Assembly: GCF_039522005.1 (NCBI RefSeq)
Contig: NZ_BAAADA010000109.1
Coordinates: 1-63,039, forward strand
From: Alkalibacterium indicireducens
Lineage (GTDB): Bacteria; Bacillota; Bacilli; Lactobacillales; Carnobacteriaceae_A
Direction of reading: 5' to 3'
Length of the DNA: 63,039 bases
Part shown: positions 52,718 through 61,507 of the stretch, one piece after another
How positions within the stretch are numbered: position 1 is the first letter of the stretch
Layout of the letters: each line of letters opens with the position of its first letter
Program-made: the position numbers and the translations under genes
Notes under the pieces: model-generated
Told to the model about the DNA's origin: nothing
Databases searched by the model: none
Seen by the model: the letters and a program-made list of their open reading frames with translations, nothing else

Positions 52718-54067
52718 ATGTGGGATAGAATGACTAATTTTTCAAATGAAAGCAGACTGATGGAGAATATGACCGTCACTAATGATAATCATCTTGAAAT
52801 CAGTGGGGTTGACTCAGTAGAACTGGCTGAAACATACGGTACGCCTTTATATGTCTATGATATCAGCCTTGTTAAAAAGAAAATCAAAGCATTTAAAGAT
52901 GCTTTCAAAGCTTATGAAAACAAAAGCCAAGTGGCTTATGCGAGTAAAGCATTTTCGTCCCTTGCATTATATGAGATTCTTGCCCAAGAAGATGTCTCGC
53001 TTGATGTCGTCTCTGGAGGAGAATTGTTTCTGGCAATCAAAGCAGACTTTCCTGCAGAAAGAATTCATTTCCATGGCAACAATAAGTCATGGCAGGAGCT
53101 GAGGGAAGCCATCGATTATAATATCGGCTGTATCGTTGTAGATAATTTCGTCGAGTTATCTATGCTGAAAGAACTGACTGAGAACAAGAAAAAGCAGATG
53201 GACGTACTCATCCGGGTCACACCGGGCGTGGCTGCTCACACCCATGATTACATTACCACCGGACAGGAAGACTCTAAATTCGGGTTTGACTTGTCTTCGG
53301 ATCAGGCCGAACAGGCAATCAGAGAGCTTCGGGATTCCCCTTATTTGACCGTTATCGGTCTGCATGCTCATATAGGCTCACAGATCTTTGAAGTAGACGG
53401 GTATCAGGCAGTTATTGCAAAACTGATGGCCAAAGCAAAAGAATGGGAAAATAAATATGATTTTACTCTCTCGGTATTAAATACCGGAGGGGGATTCGGT
53501 ATCCGTTACACCCAGGAAGATGCGCCGCTGCCACTATCCACTTATGCTAATGCAATCATGGCAGCTGTCAGAGATCAGTCACAGAAGCTGGAAATGGACC
53601 TGCCTGAGATCTGGATCGAACCGGGTAGAAGTATTGTCGGAGAAGCGGGGACATCTTTATATACGATCGGTACTGAGAAATCAATTCCTGGTATTAGAAA
53701 GTACATCTCTGTAGACGGAGGCATGGCTGATAATATTCGTCCTGCTTTATACCAGGCAAAATACACGGGAGTTCTAGCCAATAAAGTGAATGGTGAAAAA
53801 ACAGAAGAAGTATCTGTCGCAGGTAAAGCTTGTGAAAGCGGAGATATGCTTATCTGGGATCTTTCCATTACAAAACCCGCTCAGGATGATATACTGGCTG
53901 TATTCAGTACTGGTGCGTACGGCTATTCAATGGCCAGTAACTACAACCGGTTACCGAGACCAGCAGTCGTCTTCGTCGAAGAAGGCAGACATGCGCTGGC
54001 AGTTAAACGAGAAACTTATACTGATTTTCTTAACCTGGAAGTTAGCACACAACAGTTTGAGGGATAG
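52718..54067 (+). CDS. lysA: Diaminopimelate decarboxylase
   Basis: This enzyme of up to 449 residues makes lysine from meso-diaminopimelate. The PLP lysine Lys77 is in VAYASKAF, and HGNNKS, HAHIGSQ, EPGRSIVGEAG and CESGD motifs are intact. The start is unclear: ATG 52718 has no ribosome binding site, ATG 52730 follows GGGATAGA, and ATG 52760 and ATG 52769 are also in frame. ribT follows 11 bases after the stop with TAGGAGGGCGAAAG, so a short operon is likely. Confidence 0.95.
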   Translation: MWDRMTNFSNESRLMENMTVTNDNHLEISGVDSVELAETYGTPLYVYDISLVKKKIKAFKDAFKAYENKSQVAYASKAFSSLALYEILAQEDVSLDVVSGGELFLAIKADFPAERIHFHGNNKSWQELREAIDYNIGCIVVDNFVELSMLKELTENKKKQMDVLIRVTPGVAAHTHDYITTGQEDSKFGFDLSSDQAEQAIRELRDSPYLTVIGLHAHIGSQIFEVDGYQAVIAKLMAKAKEWENKYDFTLSVLNTGGGFGIRYTQEDAPLPLSTYANAIMAAVRDQSQKLEMDLPEIWIEPGRSIVGEAGTSLYTIGTEKSIPGIRKYISVDGGMADNIRPALYQAKYTGVLANKVNGEKTEEVSVAGKACESGDMLIWDLSITKPAQDDILAVFSTGAYGYSMASNYNRLPRPAVVFVEEGRHALAVKRETYTDFLNLEVSTQQFEG

Positions 54068-54078
54068 GAGGGCGAAAG

Positions 54079-54447
54079 ATGCTCATTAAATATAAATCAG
54101 ACTACCAGAAAATAACGATGGGACTGCTTTCCTATGTACCTGATCTAAAAGATACTACTCGACTCACAAATGAGATGCAGTGGTACGAACAGGAAGAAAA
54201 CAGACAGCTTTACCTATGGAAAAGTCAGGAAACCGGTGATCTTTCAGGAGTGATCGGTATTGAAGATGAAGAGGAAATTGTTCTTCTCAGACACATTGCA
54301 ATCAATCCGTCTTATCGAGAAGAAGGCATGGCGTTTCGAATGCTGACAGCTCTGTCAAGGATCTGTTCACCTAAGAAGATTGTCGGCACACTGGAAACTG
54401 CTCCACTCGTGACAAAGTGGAAAAAAGAAGCCGATAGAGATGAGTAA
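54079..54447 (+). CDS. ribT: RibT-like GNAT acetyltransferase
   Basis: This 122-residue single GNAT domain resembles B. subtilis RibT (MLIKYKSDYQKITMGLLSY opening, LRHIAINPSYREEGMAF as acetyl-CoA loop region). RibT is encoded at the riboflavin operon in B. subtilis, and its substrate is unresolved. Here no ribDEBAH genes accompany it, only the neighbouring lysA and scpA. It lies 5 kb from the riboflavin importer gene ribU. Confidence 0.82.
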   Translation: MLIKYKSDYQKITMGLLSYVPDLKDTTRLTNEMQWYEQEENRQLYLWKSQETGDLSGVIGIEDEEEIVLLRHIAINPSYREEGMAFRMLTALSRICSPKKIVGTLETAPLVTKWKKEADRDE

Positions 54448-54461
54448 AGCAGGGACAGCAT

Positions 54462-55208
54462 ATGAGTGAAAAATGGAAAGTCAATCTTGATGTCTTTGAA
54501 GGGCCTCTGGATTTACTGCTGCATCTCATAAATAAATATGAGATCGATATTTATGATATACCGATAAAAGAAATAACCGATCAGTACTTGAATTATCTCC
54601 ACGCAATGCAGATGCTGCAGCTCGACATTGCTGGAGACTATTTAGTAATGGCTGCCACCCTGATGTCGATCAAGAGTCAGCTTCTCCTTCCTCGTAATGA
54701 TGAGTGGGAAGAAGAAGGCGAACTGTTCGATGTTGAAGAAGACTCTATTGAAAAGCTGCAAGAGCGCCTTCTTGAATATCGCAGAATTAAGTACGCCTCT
54801 TCACAACTGTCTGAACGTAGGGATGACAGGGAGCAGTATTATTTAAAAGATCATTCAGATCTTACACATTTTCAGCAGTCCATTCCGTTGAGCCCCAATG
54901 AACTGTCACTGGGCGACCTTGTGGGTGTCTTTGGTGAAATGATCAGAAAAAAACAGTGGATGGAGCCTGGGCCGACCACTATTGATCTTGAAGAAATTAC
55001 GATCAGTGATAAGATAGAATGGCTTGAGAAAAAGTTATCGGAGAACAGACAGAAAATATTATTCATAGACCTGTTCACCGTGCCGACAAAAAAGGAATTC
55101 GTCGTCACTTTCTTAGCTGTTCTTGAAATGATAAAAGAAAACAGATTGTTTATTGAACAGAAAGAGTGTTTCGGAGAAATATATCTTAGTTCAGCAGTGG
55201 GTCAATGA
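54462..55208 (+). CDS. scpA: Segregation and condensation protein ScpA
   Basis: This 248-residue kleisin subunit of the SMC condensin complex has the N-terminal VFEGPLDLLLHLINKYEIDIYDIPI motif that contacts the SMC neck and a C-terminal winged helix. Most of the middle is acidic linker (EEEGELFDVEEDS). Its stop lies 16 bases before scpB, and ribT lies 14 bases upstream. Confidence 0.95.
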   Translation: MSEKWKVNLDVFEGPLDLLLHLINKYEIDIYDIPIKEITDQYLNYLHAMQMLQLDIAGDYLVMAATLMSIKSQLLLPRNDEWEEEGELFDVEEDSIEKLQERLLEYRRIKYASSQLSERRDDREQYYLKDHSDLTHFQQSIPLSPNELSLGDLVGVFGEMIRKKQWMEPGPTTIDLEEITISDKIEWLEKKLSENRQKILFIDLFTVPTKKEFVVTFLAVLEMIKENRLFIEQKECFGEIYLSSAVGQ

Positions 55209-55224
55209 AAGGAAGCGACAGGCG

Positions 55225-55779
55225 ATGAATGAATTAGGTACATTAGAGGCATTGCTGTTTGTGGCAGGTGAACAAGGAGTTACGTTAAATGAACTGGCTC
55301 AGCTAACAAAATCGACGATGGACCATACAAAGGTCTGTCTGACTAAGCTGAAAGAGAAATATGAAGGCGATGATACAAGCGGACTGACCCTTCTCGAAAC
55401 AGCAGATAGTTTCAAGCTTGCAACAAAAAAAGTATACTCACCAGCAATTCAAGTATATGCTCAGTCGCCATTGAGCAAGAAACTGAGTAAAGCCTCTGTT
55501 GAGACATTAGCGGTAATTGCTTATAAGCAGCCGATCACACGAATGGAAATCGAAGAAATTAGAGGAGTTCAGCTGTCGTCCAGTCTTCAGAAATTGAAGC
55601 TCCGTGATCTTATTCAGGAAATTGGAAGACTTGATGCTCCCGGTAAACCTGTACTTTACGGTACGACTGACTATTTTCTCGATTATTTCGGCTTGAACGA
55701 TTTAACAGAATTACCTGAACTAGAACTGGAAGAAGAATTGACTAATCAGAGTTTATTTGAAGAGTCAGCTGATTTTTAG
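55225..55779 (+). CDS. scpB: Segregation and condensation protein ScpB
   Basis: This 184-residue double winged-helix protein binds ScpA within the SMC complex. The opening NELGTLEALLFVAGEQG and the KASVETLAVIAYKQPITRMEIEEIRGV block are family signatures. I start at ATG 55225 after GACAGGCG; the open frame extends 24 residues upstream but is not conserved. rluB follows after 36 bases. Confidence 0.95.
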   Translation: MNELGTLEALLFVAGEQGVTLNELAQLTKSTMDHTKVCLTKLKEKYEGDDTSGLTLLETADSFKLATKKVYSPAIQVYAQSPLSKKLSKASVETLAVIAYKQPITRMEIEEIRGVQLSSSLQKLKLRDLIQEIGRLDAPGKPVLYGTTDYFLDYFGLNDLTELPELELEEELTNQSLFEESADF

Positions 55780-55815
55780 TTATAGTCTGATACTAGAGAT
55801 GGAGGAGAAACGTTT

Positions 55816-56539
55816 ATGGAACGTTTACAGAAAGTCATGGCTCACGCAGGTGTAGCTTCTAGAAGAGCGTCTGAAAAGATGATAAAAGAGGGCAGAGTCA
55901 AGGTGAATGGTGCAGTAGTGAAAGAAATGGGGATTAATGTAAAAAAGACTGATCTGATTGAAGTGGACAGTGTCCCTATTGTACAGGAACAGAAGTACTA
56001 TTTTCTTTTAAATAAGCCTAGGGGTGTAATCTCGAGCGCAGATGATCCTAAAGGAAGAAAAACAGTTGTTGATCTGCTTTCCGGGGTTGAACAGCGCATC
56101 TATCCTGTAGGTCGTCTGGATTATGATACAACTGGTGTGATTATCTTGACCAATGATGGTGAATTGACAAATCAGTTGACTCACCCTAAATTTGGCGTGG
56201 AAAAAACATATATTGCTAAAGTCACTGGTCTGATCGATAAAAAACCTGTAATCAGACTAGAAAAAGGCGTAGTGATCGATGGATACAAGACACGACCGGC
56301 TAAAGCGCGAATTATTGATGTGGATTCTAAAAAAAAATACTAGTCTTGTGGAACTGACGATTCATGAGGGGAAAAACCATCAGGTTAAAAAGATGCTTAA
56401 AAGTGTCGGCTTTCCAGTCGAGAAACTGAATCGTGATAAATACGGCTTCCTGACTGCTGAAGGGCTTCAATCAGGTGAATGGAGAGAACTTAAACAGTTC
56501 GAGGTCAATAAACTCAAGCAGCTTGTCGAAGAGTCCTAA
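55816..56539 (+). pseudogene. rluB: 23S rRNA pseudouridine synthase RluB, frameshifted at an A9 run
   Basis: The first frame (55816-56343) holds an S4 domain, NKPRGVISS and GRLDYDTTGV with catalytic Asp102, then stops just after a run of nine As (56329-56337). The second frame (to 56539) carries the missing C-terminal part, starting NTSLVELTIHEGKNHQVKK. Removing one A joins them into a normal protein of 240 residues. Either the sequence has an extra A, or the gene is read by slippage at the run, or it is broken. The start has GGAGGAG upstream. Confidence 0.85.
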
Positions 56540-56563
56540 CCCACCGGATCACAGGCGAAATGA

Positions 56564-56593
56564 TTGGAAGTATCATTGTTCTTCATTTATAAT
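56564..56593 (+). promoter_or_regulatory. Putative promoter of resDE
   Basis: TTGGAA (56564-56569) and a perfect TATAAT (56588-56593) are 18 bases apart, about 70 bases before resD. Confidence 0.55.
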
Positions 56594-56661
56594 GATAGAC
56601 AAGAGATCAACAGCGATCGATAAGTGAACGAACCCACTATTATTTAGAGGAGTGTCTTAAA

Positions 56662-57411
56662 GTGACCGAAGAGACTAGTCAAGGGAATGCTAAAAAGTTA
56701 TTAGTTGTAGATGATGAAGATAGAATCAGACGTTTACTGAAAATGTATCTTGAAAAAGCTGATTACGATATTGATGAAGCTGAAAACGGCAGGATTGCTC
56801 TGGACCTCGCACTGGAAAATGAATATGACCTGATTCTGCTCGATGTCATGATGCCTGAGATGGACGGGATTCAGGTAGCTGAAGAAATCCGAAAAGAAAA
56901 AGAGACACCTATCATGATGCTTACGGCAAAAGGGGAAGAGCTAAACCGGATACAAGGGTTTGAAGTAGGAGCAGATGATTATATCGTTAAACCTTTCAGT
57001 CCAAGAGAAATCGTTTTACGTGTAGCAGCGATCATTAAGCGGACAAAATCAAGCGCAGGTGGAACAGATGCTGCAGGAGATGTTTCAGATACCCTCAAGC
57101 TTCCTCATCTTGAAATCGACAACGATTCCCGACGTGTTACTGCGGACGGGAAAACTGTCAATCTGACTCCGAAGGAATATGATTTGCTTCATTACCTCAT
57201 GTCAGCACCTGATCAGATTTTTGGCAGAGAGCAGCTTTTAAGAGAAGTGTGGAAATATGAATTTTTCGGGGACTTGAGAACAGTTGATACCCATGTTAAA
57301 CGTTTGAGAGAAAAGCTCAAAAAAGAATCTGATGTGGCAGCGAAAATGATCGAGACAGTCTGGGGACTAGGATATAAGCTGAATTCTTATCCTCATGAAG
57401 AAGAGGAGTAG
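56662..57411 (+). CDS. resD: OmpR-family response regulator, ResD/SrrA-like
   Basis: This 249-residue regulator has a receiver domain with phospho-acceptor Asp61 in LILLDVMMPEMDG and Lys in VKPFSPREI, and a C-terminal winged helix (LTPKEYDLLHYLMSAP to TVWGLGYKL). Neighbourhood after rluB and sequence match ResD, which governs respiration-linked genes in Bacillus. The resABC cytochrome maturation genes usually before it are absent, so its targets may differ. Start is GTG with GAGGAGTG upstream. resE follows after 5 bases. Confidence 0.9.
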   Translation: MTEETSQGNAKKLLVVDDEDRIRRLLKMYLEKADYDIDEAENGRIALDLALENEYDLILLDVMMPEMDGIQVAEEIRKEKETPIMMLTAKGEELNRIQGFEVGADDYIVKPFSPREIVLRVAAIIKRTKSSAGGTDAAGDVSDTLKLPHLEIDNDSRRVTADGKTVNLTPKEYDLLHYLMSAPDQIFGREQLLREVWKYEFFGDLRTVDTHVKRLREKLKKESDVAAKMIETVWGLGYKLNSYPHEEEE

Positions 57412-57416
57412 ACAGC

Positions 57417-59228
57417 ATGAAAATCAATGTAGTTGCAATCAGGATATGGCTTATCACCTTTGGTATCACTCTATTTTCTTTTATTGCTACTACAGTGTTT
57501 TACGGTGTATTTTATTCCCAGCAGATTAAAGAAAACTTCATGAATGACTTTGAAGAAATTATTATAAATGTGGAACGCTTAGCTATTGCGGATCCACATT
57601 TTTTAATAGATAACATTGAGTCTATTAATAATCTCCATTCGAGTATTCATTTCGCTCTGGCTTCTGAAACGTTCGATTCTCCAGCTGGTGAAGCATGGGT
57701 GTACTCTTTCCCAGCGGATGTCCTTGATACAATGGAAAATAAACCGGATATCATCCAGAACTTTCAGCCCCAGGAGGAACATGTGAATATACGCTCAGAT
57801 CAGGATAATGAAGTGAGTTATAACATTCCTTTTGTGTTTCGTATCCAGCCGACATCTACAGAAGAAGAGAAACTCATGCTATACTCGTATGCGGATCTAT
57901 ATTTTCTGATCTCAATTGAGAGACAAATGACCTGGGTCATTACTGGTCTGACTATCCTTCACCTGCTTATTGCAGCTTATTATTACATGTATCTCAAAAA
58001 AAATGTGTCCGAACCAATAAATGCGATGACGAATATAGCATTTGACTTTGCAAGAGACGATTTTAGTCATCAGCTTCCGATTTCTGGGAGGGATGATTTG
58101 TCTGAACTGGCTATGGCAATGAATAAAATGGGTCATTCACTTGAAACGAACAGGACAGTGGTTAAGCAGGAAAAAGAACTGCTTGCTCATATATTGGAAA
58201 ACATCCAAACAGGTATTCTTTATTATGATTCAGAACTGACCCTCCTGCTGTCCAACCCGGTTGGGGACTTATTTCTTACCCAATATCAAATCGAAAAATC
58301 TGCATTTTCACATGATGAAGAGTTTATCGATCTGGGGGAACAGCTGCGGGAAGTGGTTACACATAAGAAAATCAGAGAGTTTTCAATCGAAATGGAGGAA
58401 TCTTATTACGATGTGACGATTCTCCCTTTAGTAGATGATTTTACTAAAGACTTAAGAGGTATTCTTGTTTCAATTAATGATCAGACGAAGGAACATCGAC
58501 TTGATAAAATGAGAGTCGACTTTATCAATAATATCTCTCATGAATTGAGAACCCCTCTGGTCATGGTTCAGGGTTACAGTGAAGCGATACTCGACGACGT
58601 TGCGGAAAGCACTGAAGAGAAAAAAGAGATGGCGGCGATCATTCGTGATGAATCACAGAGAATGAACCGTATGGTAAATGAGATGCTTGATTTGTCACGT
58701 ATGGAAGCAGGTTATATCGAGCTTCAGAAAACTGATGTGAACCTTAACAGTTACTTGAGAAGCCTGCTTTTCCGTTTTGATAAAATGGCGAATGAATCCG
58801 AAGTCTCGCTTCAGCTTGACATGCCTAAAGAAGACGTTCATCTCGTCATGGATAAAGATAAGATGGATCAGGTGTTTGTCAATTTAATAAATAATGCGAT
58901 CAGACACACAAGTATGACTGATAAGTCTGAAAAAGTCGTGACTCTACAGCTATACAATGAGCAGGACTTGAACGAAGTAGTTATGGTCGTGAAAGATACT
59001 GGGACTGGAATACCGGAAGAAGATGTTCCGTATATCTTCGACCGATTCTTCAAAGCAGATAAATCCCGAAATAATTACTCATTCAATGCGAACGGTACAG
59101 GCATTGGACTGTCATTAGTTCAGAACATCGTAGAAGCACATGAAGGGTATATAGAAGTTGAATCTACATTAGGAAAAGGGGCGTCGTTCCTTATTCATCT
59201 TCCGATCGAAACTGGGGAAAGTGAATAA
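57417..59228 (+). CDS. resE: Sensor histidine kinase, ResE/SrrB-like
   Basis: This 603-residue membrane kinase has TM1 at about residues 8-33, an extracellular sensing domain, TM2 near 170-192, then HAMP, PAS, HisKA with His375 in NNISHELRTPL, and an ATPase domain (NLINNAIRHT, DTGTGIPEEDV, GTGIGLSLV). It should phosphorylate the regulator encoded just upstream. The signal is unknown. Confidence 0.92.
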   Translation: MKINVVAIRIWLITFGITLFSFIATTVFYGVFYSQQIKENFMNDFEEIIINVERLAIADPHFLIDNIESINNLHSSIHFALASETFDSPAGEAWVYSFPADVLDTMENKPDIIQNFQPQEEHVNIRSDQDNEVSYNIPFVFRIQPTSTEEEKLMLYSYADLYFLISIERQMTWVITGLTILHLLIAAYYYMYLKKNVSEPINAMTNIAFDFARDDFSHQLPISGRDDLSELAMAMNKMGHSLETNRTVVKQEKELLAHILENIQTGILYYDSELTLLLSNPVGDLFLTQYQIEKSAFSHDEEFIDLGEQLREVVTHKKIREFSIEMEESYYDVTILPLVDDFTKDLRGILVSINDQTKEHRLDKMRVDFINNISHELRTPLVMVQGYSEAILDDVAESTEEKKEMAAIIRDESQRMNRMVNEMLDLSRMEAGYIELQKTDVNLNSYLRSLLFRFDKMANESEVSLQLDMPKEDVHLVMDKDKMDQVFVNLINNAIRHTSMTDKSEKVVTLQLYNEQDLNEVVMVVKDTGTGIPEEDVPYIFDRFFKADKSRNNYSFNANGTGIGLSLVQNIVEAHEGYIEVESTLGKGASFLIHLPIETGESE

Positions 59229-59271
59229 GGGCAATAGTTTTAGTCTCCTGTGTAATGTTGAGCAAGAGCGC

Positions 59272-59300
59272 TTGACTTCATCGATTAAACTCAGTATAAT
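59272..59300 (+). promoter_or_regulatory. Promoter of ribU
   Basis: TTGACT (59272-59277) and TATAAT (59295-59300) are 17 bases apart, about 27 bases before the FMN riboswitch. Confidence 0.75.
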
Positions 59301-59326
59301 AATATCAGAATTAAATATATCGATTC

Positions 59327-59437
59327 ATCTTCAGGGGCAGGGTGTAAATCCCGACCGGTGGTAAAGTCCACGAGCGATTAGTGATTGCTGAACTGGTGTA
59401 ATTCCAGTACCGACAGTATAGTCTGGATAAAGAAGAT
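59327..59437 (+). promoter_or_regulatory. FMN riboswitch (RFN element)
   Basis: The conserved RFN landmarks are present in order: CTTCAGGGGCAGGGTG, AATCCCGACCGG, GTCCACGAGC, CTGAACTGGTG, AATTCCAGTACCGACAGT, and GTCTGGATAAAGAAGAT. P1 pairs ATCTTC (59327-59332) with GAAGAT (59432-59437). It controls the riboflavin importer gene ribU, probably by premature termination at the following hairpin when FMN is abundant. Confidence 0.97.
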
Positions 59438-59472
59438 GGAGCTTTCTGACTGAAAATAAATTCTGTCTTTTT

Positions 59473-59516
59473 GCTCTGTTAGTGACCTGAAGTGGGGAAC
59501 TGGCAGAGTTTTTTTG
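59473..59516 (+). terminator. Riboswitch-controlled terminator before ribU
   Basis: GCTCTG (59473-59478) and CAGAGT (59504-59509) pair, with further AGT/ACT pairing, and a run of seven Ts follows. It lies between the FMN aptamer and ribU. Confidence 0.8.
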
Positions 59517-59611
59517 TCTTTCCTGCTTCAAGTATCAGACAAGCAGAGGCCAGAATACTCTCATCATTAAGTTCACCCTAAGCAGGATGGATCCTTTCAG
59601 GAGGATTTATT

Positions 59612-60220
59612 ATGACAAACAACAAAACAAAACGACTGGTAGGCATTGCTATGCTGGCATCCCTTGCATGGGTCATATCCATGATTTCATTCCCAATACT
59701 GCCCGGATCACCATTCCTGAAAATAGATTTCAGTGATCTTGCGGTGCTCTTCGGAATGTATGTCTACGGACCACTGGCAGGTGTTGCTATTGCATTCATC
59801 CGCTCACTCCTGTCGTACGCTCAAAAGGGCGGAGAAATGGGATTTCCGATTGGAGATACAGCAGCTTTTATTGCAACATTATCTTATACACTTCCACTGT
59901 ACCTGATTATCGCAAAAAAAGGAACTGCCTTGAAATATAAACTTCTTGCTGGCGGAGCTGCCAGTGTTTCCTTGACTGCAGCTATGACTTTAGCAAACTG
60001 GCTGTTTATTGCACCTGCCTATATGGCAGTAATGGGATTCAGTGTCGGACCAATGAGAACTTATCTGCTGTTTGCTATTGTGCCTTTCAATATGATTAAA
60101 GGTCCTATAGTAGCAGTACTGTTCTTTATTGCCTTTTCGAAACTCAAACCTTGGCTTGATAAGACTAGAAAGAAAATTAATCGTAAGAAGCAGACACAGG
60201 TTACTGTATCTCAATCTTAA
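59612..60220 (+). CDS. ribU: Riboflavin ECF transporter substrate-binding subunit RibU
   Basis: This 202-residue membrane protein has about five to six helices and is the S component that captures riboflavin and works with an ECF energising module encoded elsewhere. Family features include FPILPGSPFLKIDFSDL and GPLAGVAIAFIRSLL. The FMN riboswitch upstream strongly supports the substrate. CAGGAGG precedes the ATG. Confidence 0.95.
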   Translation: MTNNKTKRLVGIAMLASLAWVISMISFPILPGSPFLKIDFSDLAVLFGMYVYGPLAGVAIAFIRSLLSYAQKGGEMGFPIGDTAAFIATLSYTLPLYLIIAKKGTALKYKLLAGGAASVSLTAAMTLANWLFIAPAYMAVMGFSVGPMRTYLLFAIVPFNMIKGPIVAVLFFIAFSKLKPWLDKTRKKINRKKQTQVTVSQS

Positions 60221-60256
60221 GAAGACACATTAAGTATCGTTGTATATGAACACTTC

Positions 60257-60331
60257 AGTCTGCAGAAATTTGTATGGATCATGACAGGGTCACTCCTGTA
60301 ATGCTTCTGTTCAAGTCTCTGCAGGCTTTTT
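60257..60331 (+). terminator. Terminator after ribU
   Basis: AGTCTGCAGA (60257-60266) pairs with TCTGCAGGCT (60318-60327), with an inner ACAGG/CCTGT stem, and ends in a T-run. Confidence 0.75.
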
Positions 60332-60437
60332 ACATGTTCAGTTCACAGGCGACGTTTCCTTCTGCAAAATTACATGACATAATAAAGAACTTAAATTATT
60401 TGCTTGTATAGTGTATTGTAGAGGTGGAGAAACTAAT

Positions 60438-60461
60438 ATGAATACAGTGGGTGACGTATGA
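60438..60461 (+). CDS. Seven-codon upstream ORF overlapping ypbB
   Basis: ATG at 60438 opens a short frame (MNTVGDV) whose TGA overlaps the ypbB ATG as ATGA. The strong GAGGTGGAG site (60421-60429) is well spaced for this start, whereas ypbB itself lacks one. It may couple translation into ypbB. Confidence 0.4.
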   Translation: MNTVGDV

Positions 60462-61507
60462 CACAAAGGTTTGAATTGAACTACATCAATTACTTGTTTT
60501 CTCAGGAAACAGCTGTTTCAATCAGACAGCTGGAATTGATCGCAGAAGGAAAGCGGACGCCTTCCACCCTATTTACTGCTGAGAAGAATCAGCTCCAATC
60601 TCTTTTTCTTTCTCCATTGTCACTATCTACAGCACAATGGACAGACAGGATGTATAAACTGTCAGCTCTGGGCTGGCTCTCAGAAAAAGAAGGACGATAC
60701 CAGGCGACTACCAAAGGTCAGCAGGCTAAACAAGCATTCATTTCAGAGTATACAATGCTGGACTGCAGGCTGGATATGTCCAGTGCGCTGACACGTAAAG
60801 AATTCTGGCATTCGTTCATATTTGTCAGCCAGATCTTATCTGAGTTCAGTTATGGTAACAAGGAATATATGCCTTATATCAGTAACAGAATCAGTCAGAA
60901 CCGCATAAAAAAATGGTTAGCAGAACAAGGTTTTCCTCAGAGATCCTTGTCTGTAAAATGGTCGGAAGAGATTAAGGTGTTTCTCGAGACCTTGCCAGAT
61001 GTATATCCTTCATTTATGGTAGATCAGATGATCGGTCATAACTATGAAGGGATGACTAAAAGACAGACAGCTCAGAAATATGATATGACACCTTTAGAAG
61101 TCCTGATCACTACAGAGATTCTCATGGCCAGATTATACCAGTCTCTTGATGAATCGGTCCTGTTGAAATCTTTGTGGGAGAGTGTTCACAAGTCCTGTCA
61201 TTATGGACTCAGTGCTAGTGCCTATAGAAGTCTGACACTTTTAATGAATGGAAGTACGATTCATAAAACAGCAGCCCTGCGTAAAGTAAAAGAGAATACG
61301 ATAAAAGAACATGTTCTTGAAGCAGTGCTGATGAGTCGGTATGAAGGGTACGAATCATTAATTCCAGGGCGTGTTCGAGATCGACTGAAAGAACTTTTTA
61401 AAAACAATCCGTCTCTAACCTATGCTCAGGCACAACAGGAGATTCAACAGCTTGAGTTTTTCTGGTATCGATTAATTGAAATCGAAAGGATCCGTGGATT
61501 TTTATGA
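60458..61507 (+). CDS. ypbB: YpbB-like helix-turn-helix protein
   Basis: This 349-residue protein has a C-terminal region of helix-turn-helix character (about residues 255-349: KTAALRKVKENTIKEHVLE, then a helical tail) and no membrane segment. B. subtilis ypbB is likewise next to the recQ-like recS, so the helicase pairing supports the call. The function is unknown. The start overlaps a seven-codon upstream ORF. The end overlaps recQ by 4 bases. Confidence 0.82.
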   Translation: MTQRFELNYINYLFSQETAVSIRQLELIAEGKRTPSTLFTAEKNQLQSLFLSPLSLSTAQWTDRMYKLSALGWLSEKEGRYQATTKGQQAKQAFISEYTMLDCRLDMSSALTRKEFWHSFIFVSQILSEFSYGNKEYMPYISNRISQNRIKKWLAEQGFPQRSLSVKWSEEIKVFLETLPDVYPSFMVDQMIGHNYEGMTKRQTAQKYDMTPLEVLITTEILMARLYQSLDESVLLKSLWESVHKSCHYGLSASAYRSLTLLMNGSTIHKTAALRKVKENTIKEHVLEAVLMSRYEGYESLIPGRVRDRLKELFKNNPSLTYAQAQQEIQQLEFFWYRLIEIERIRGFL

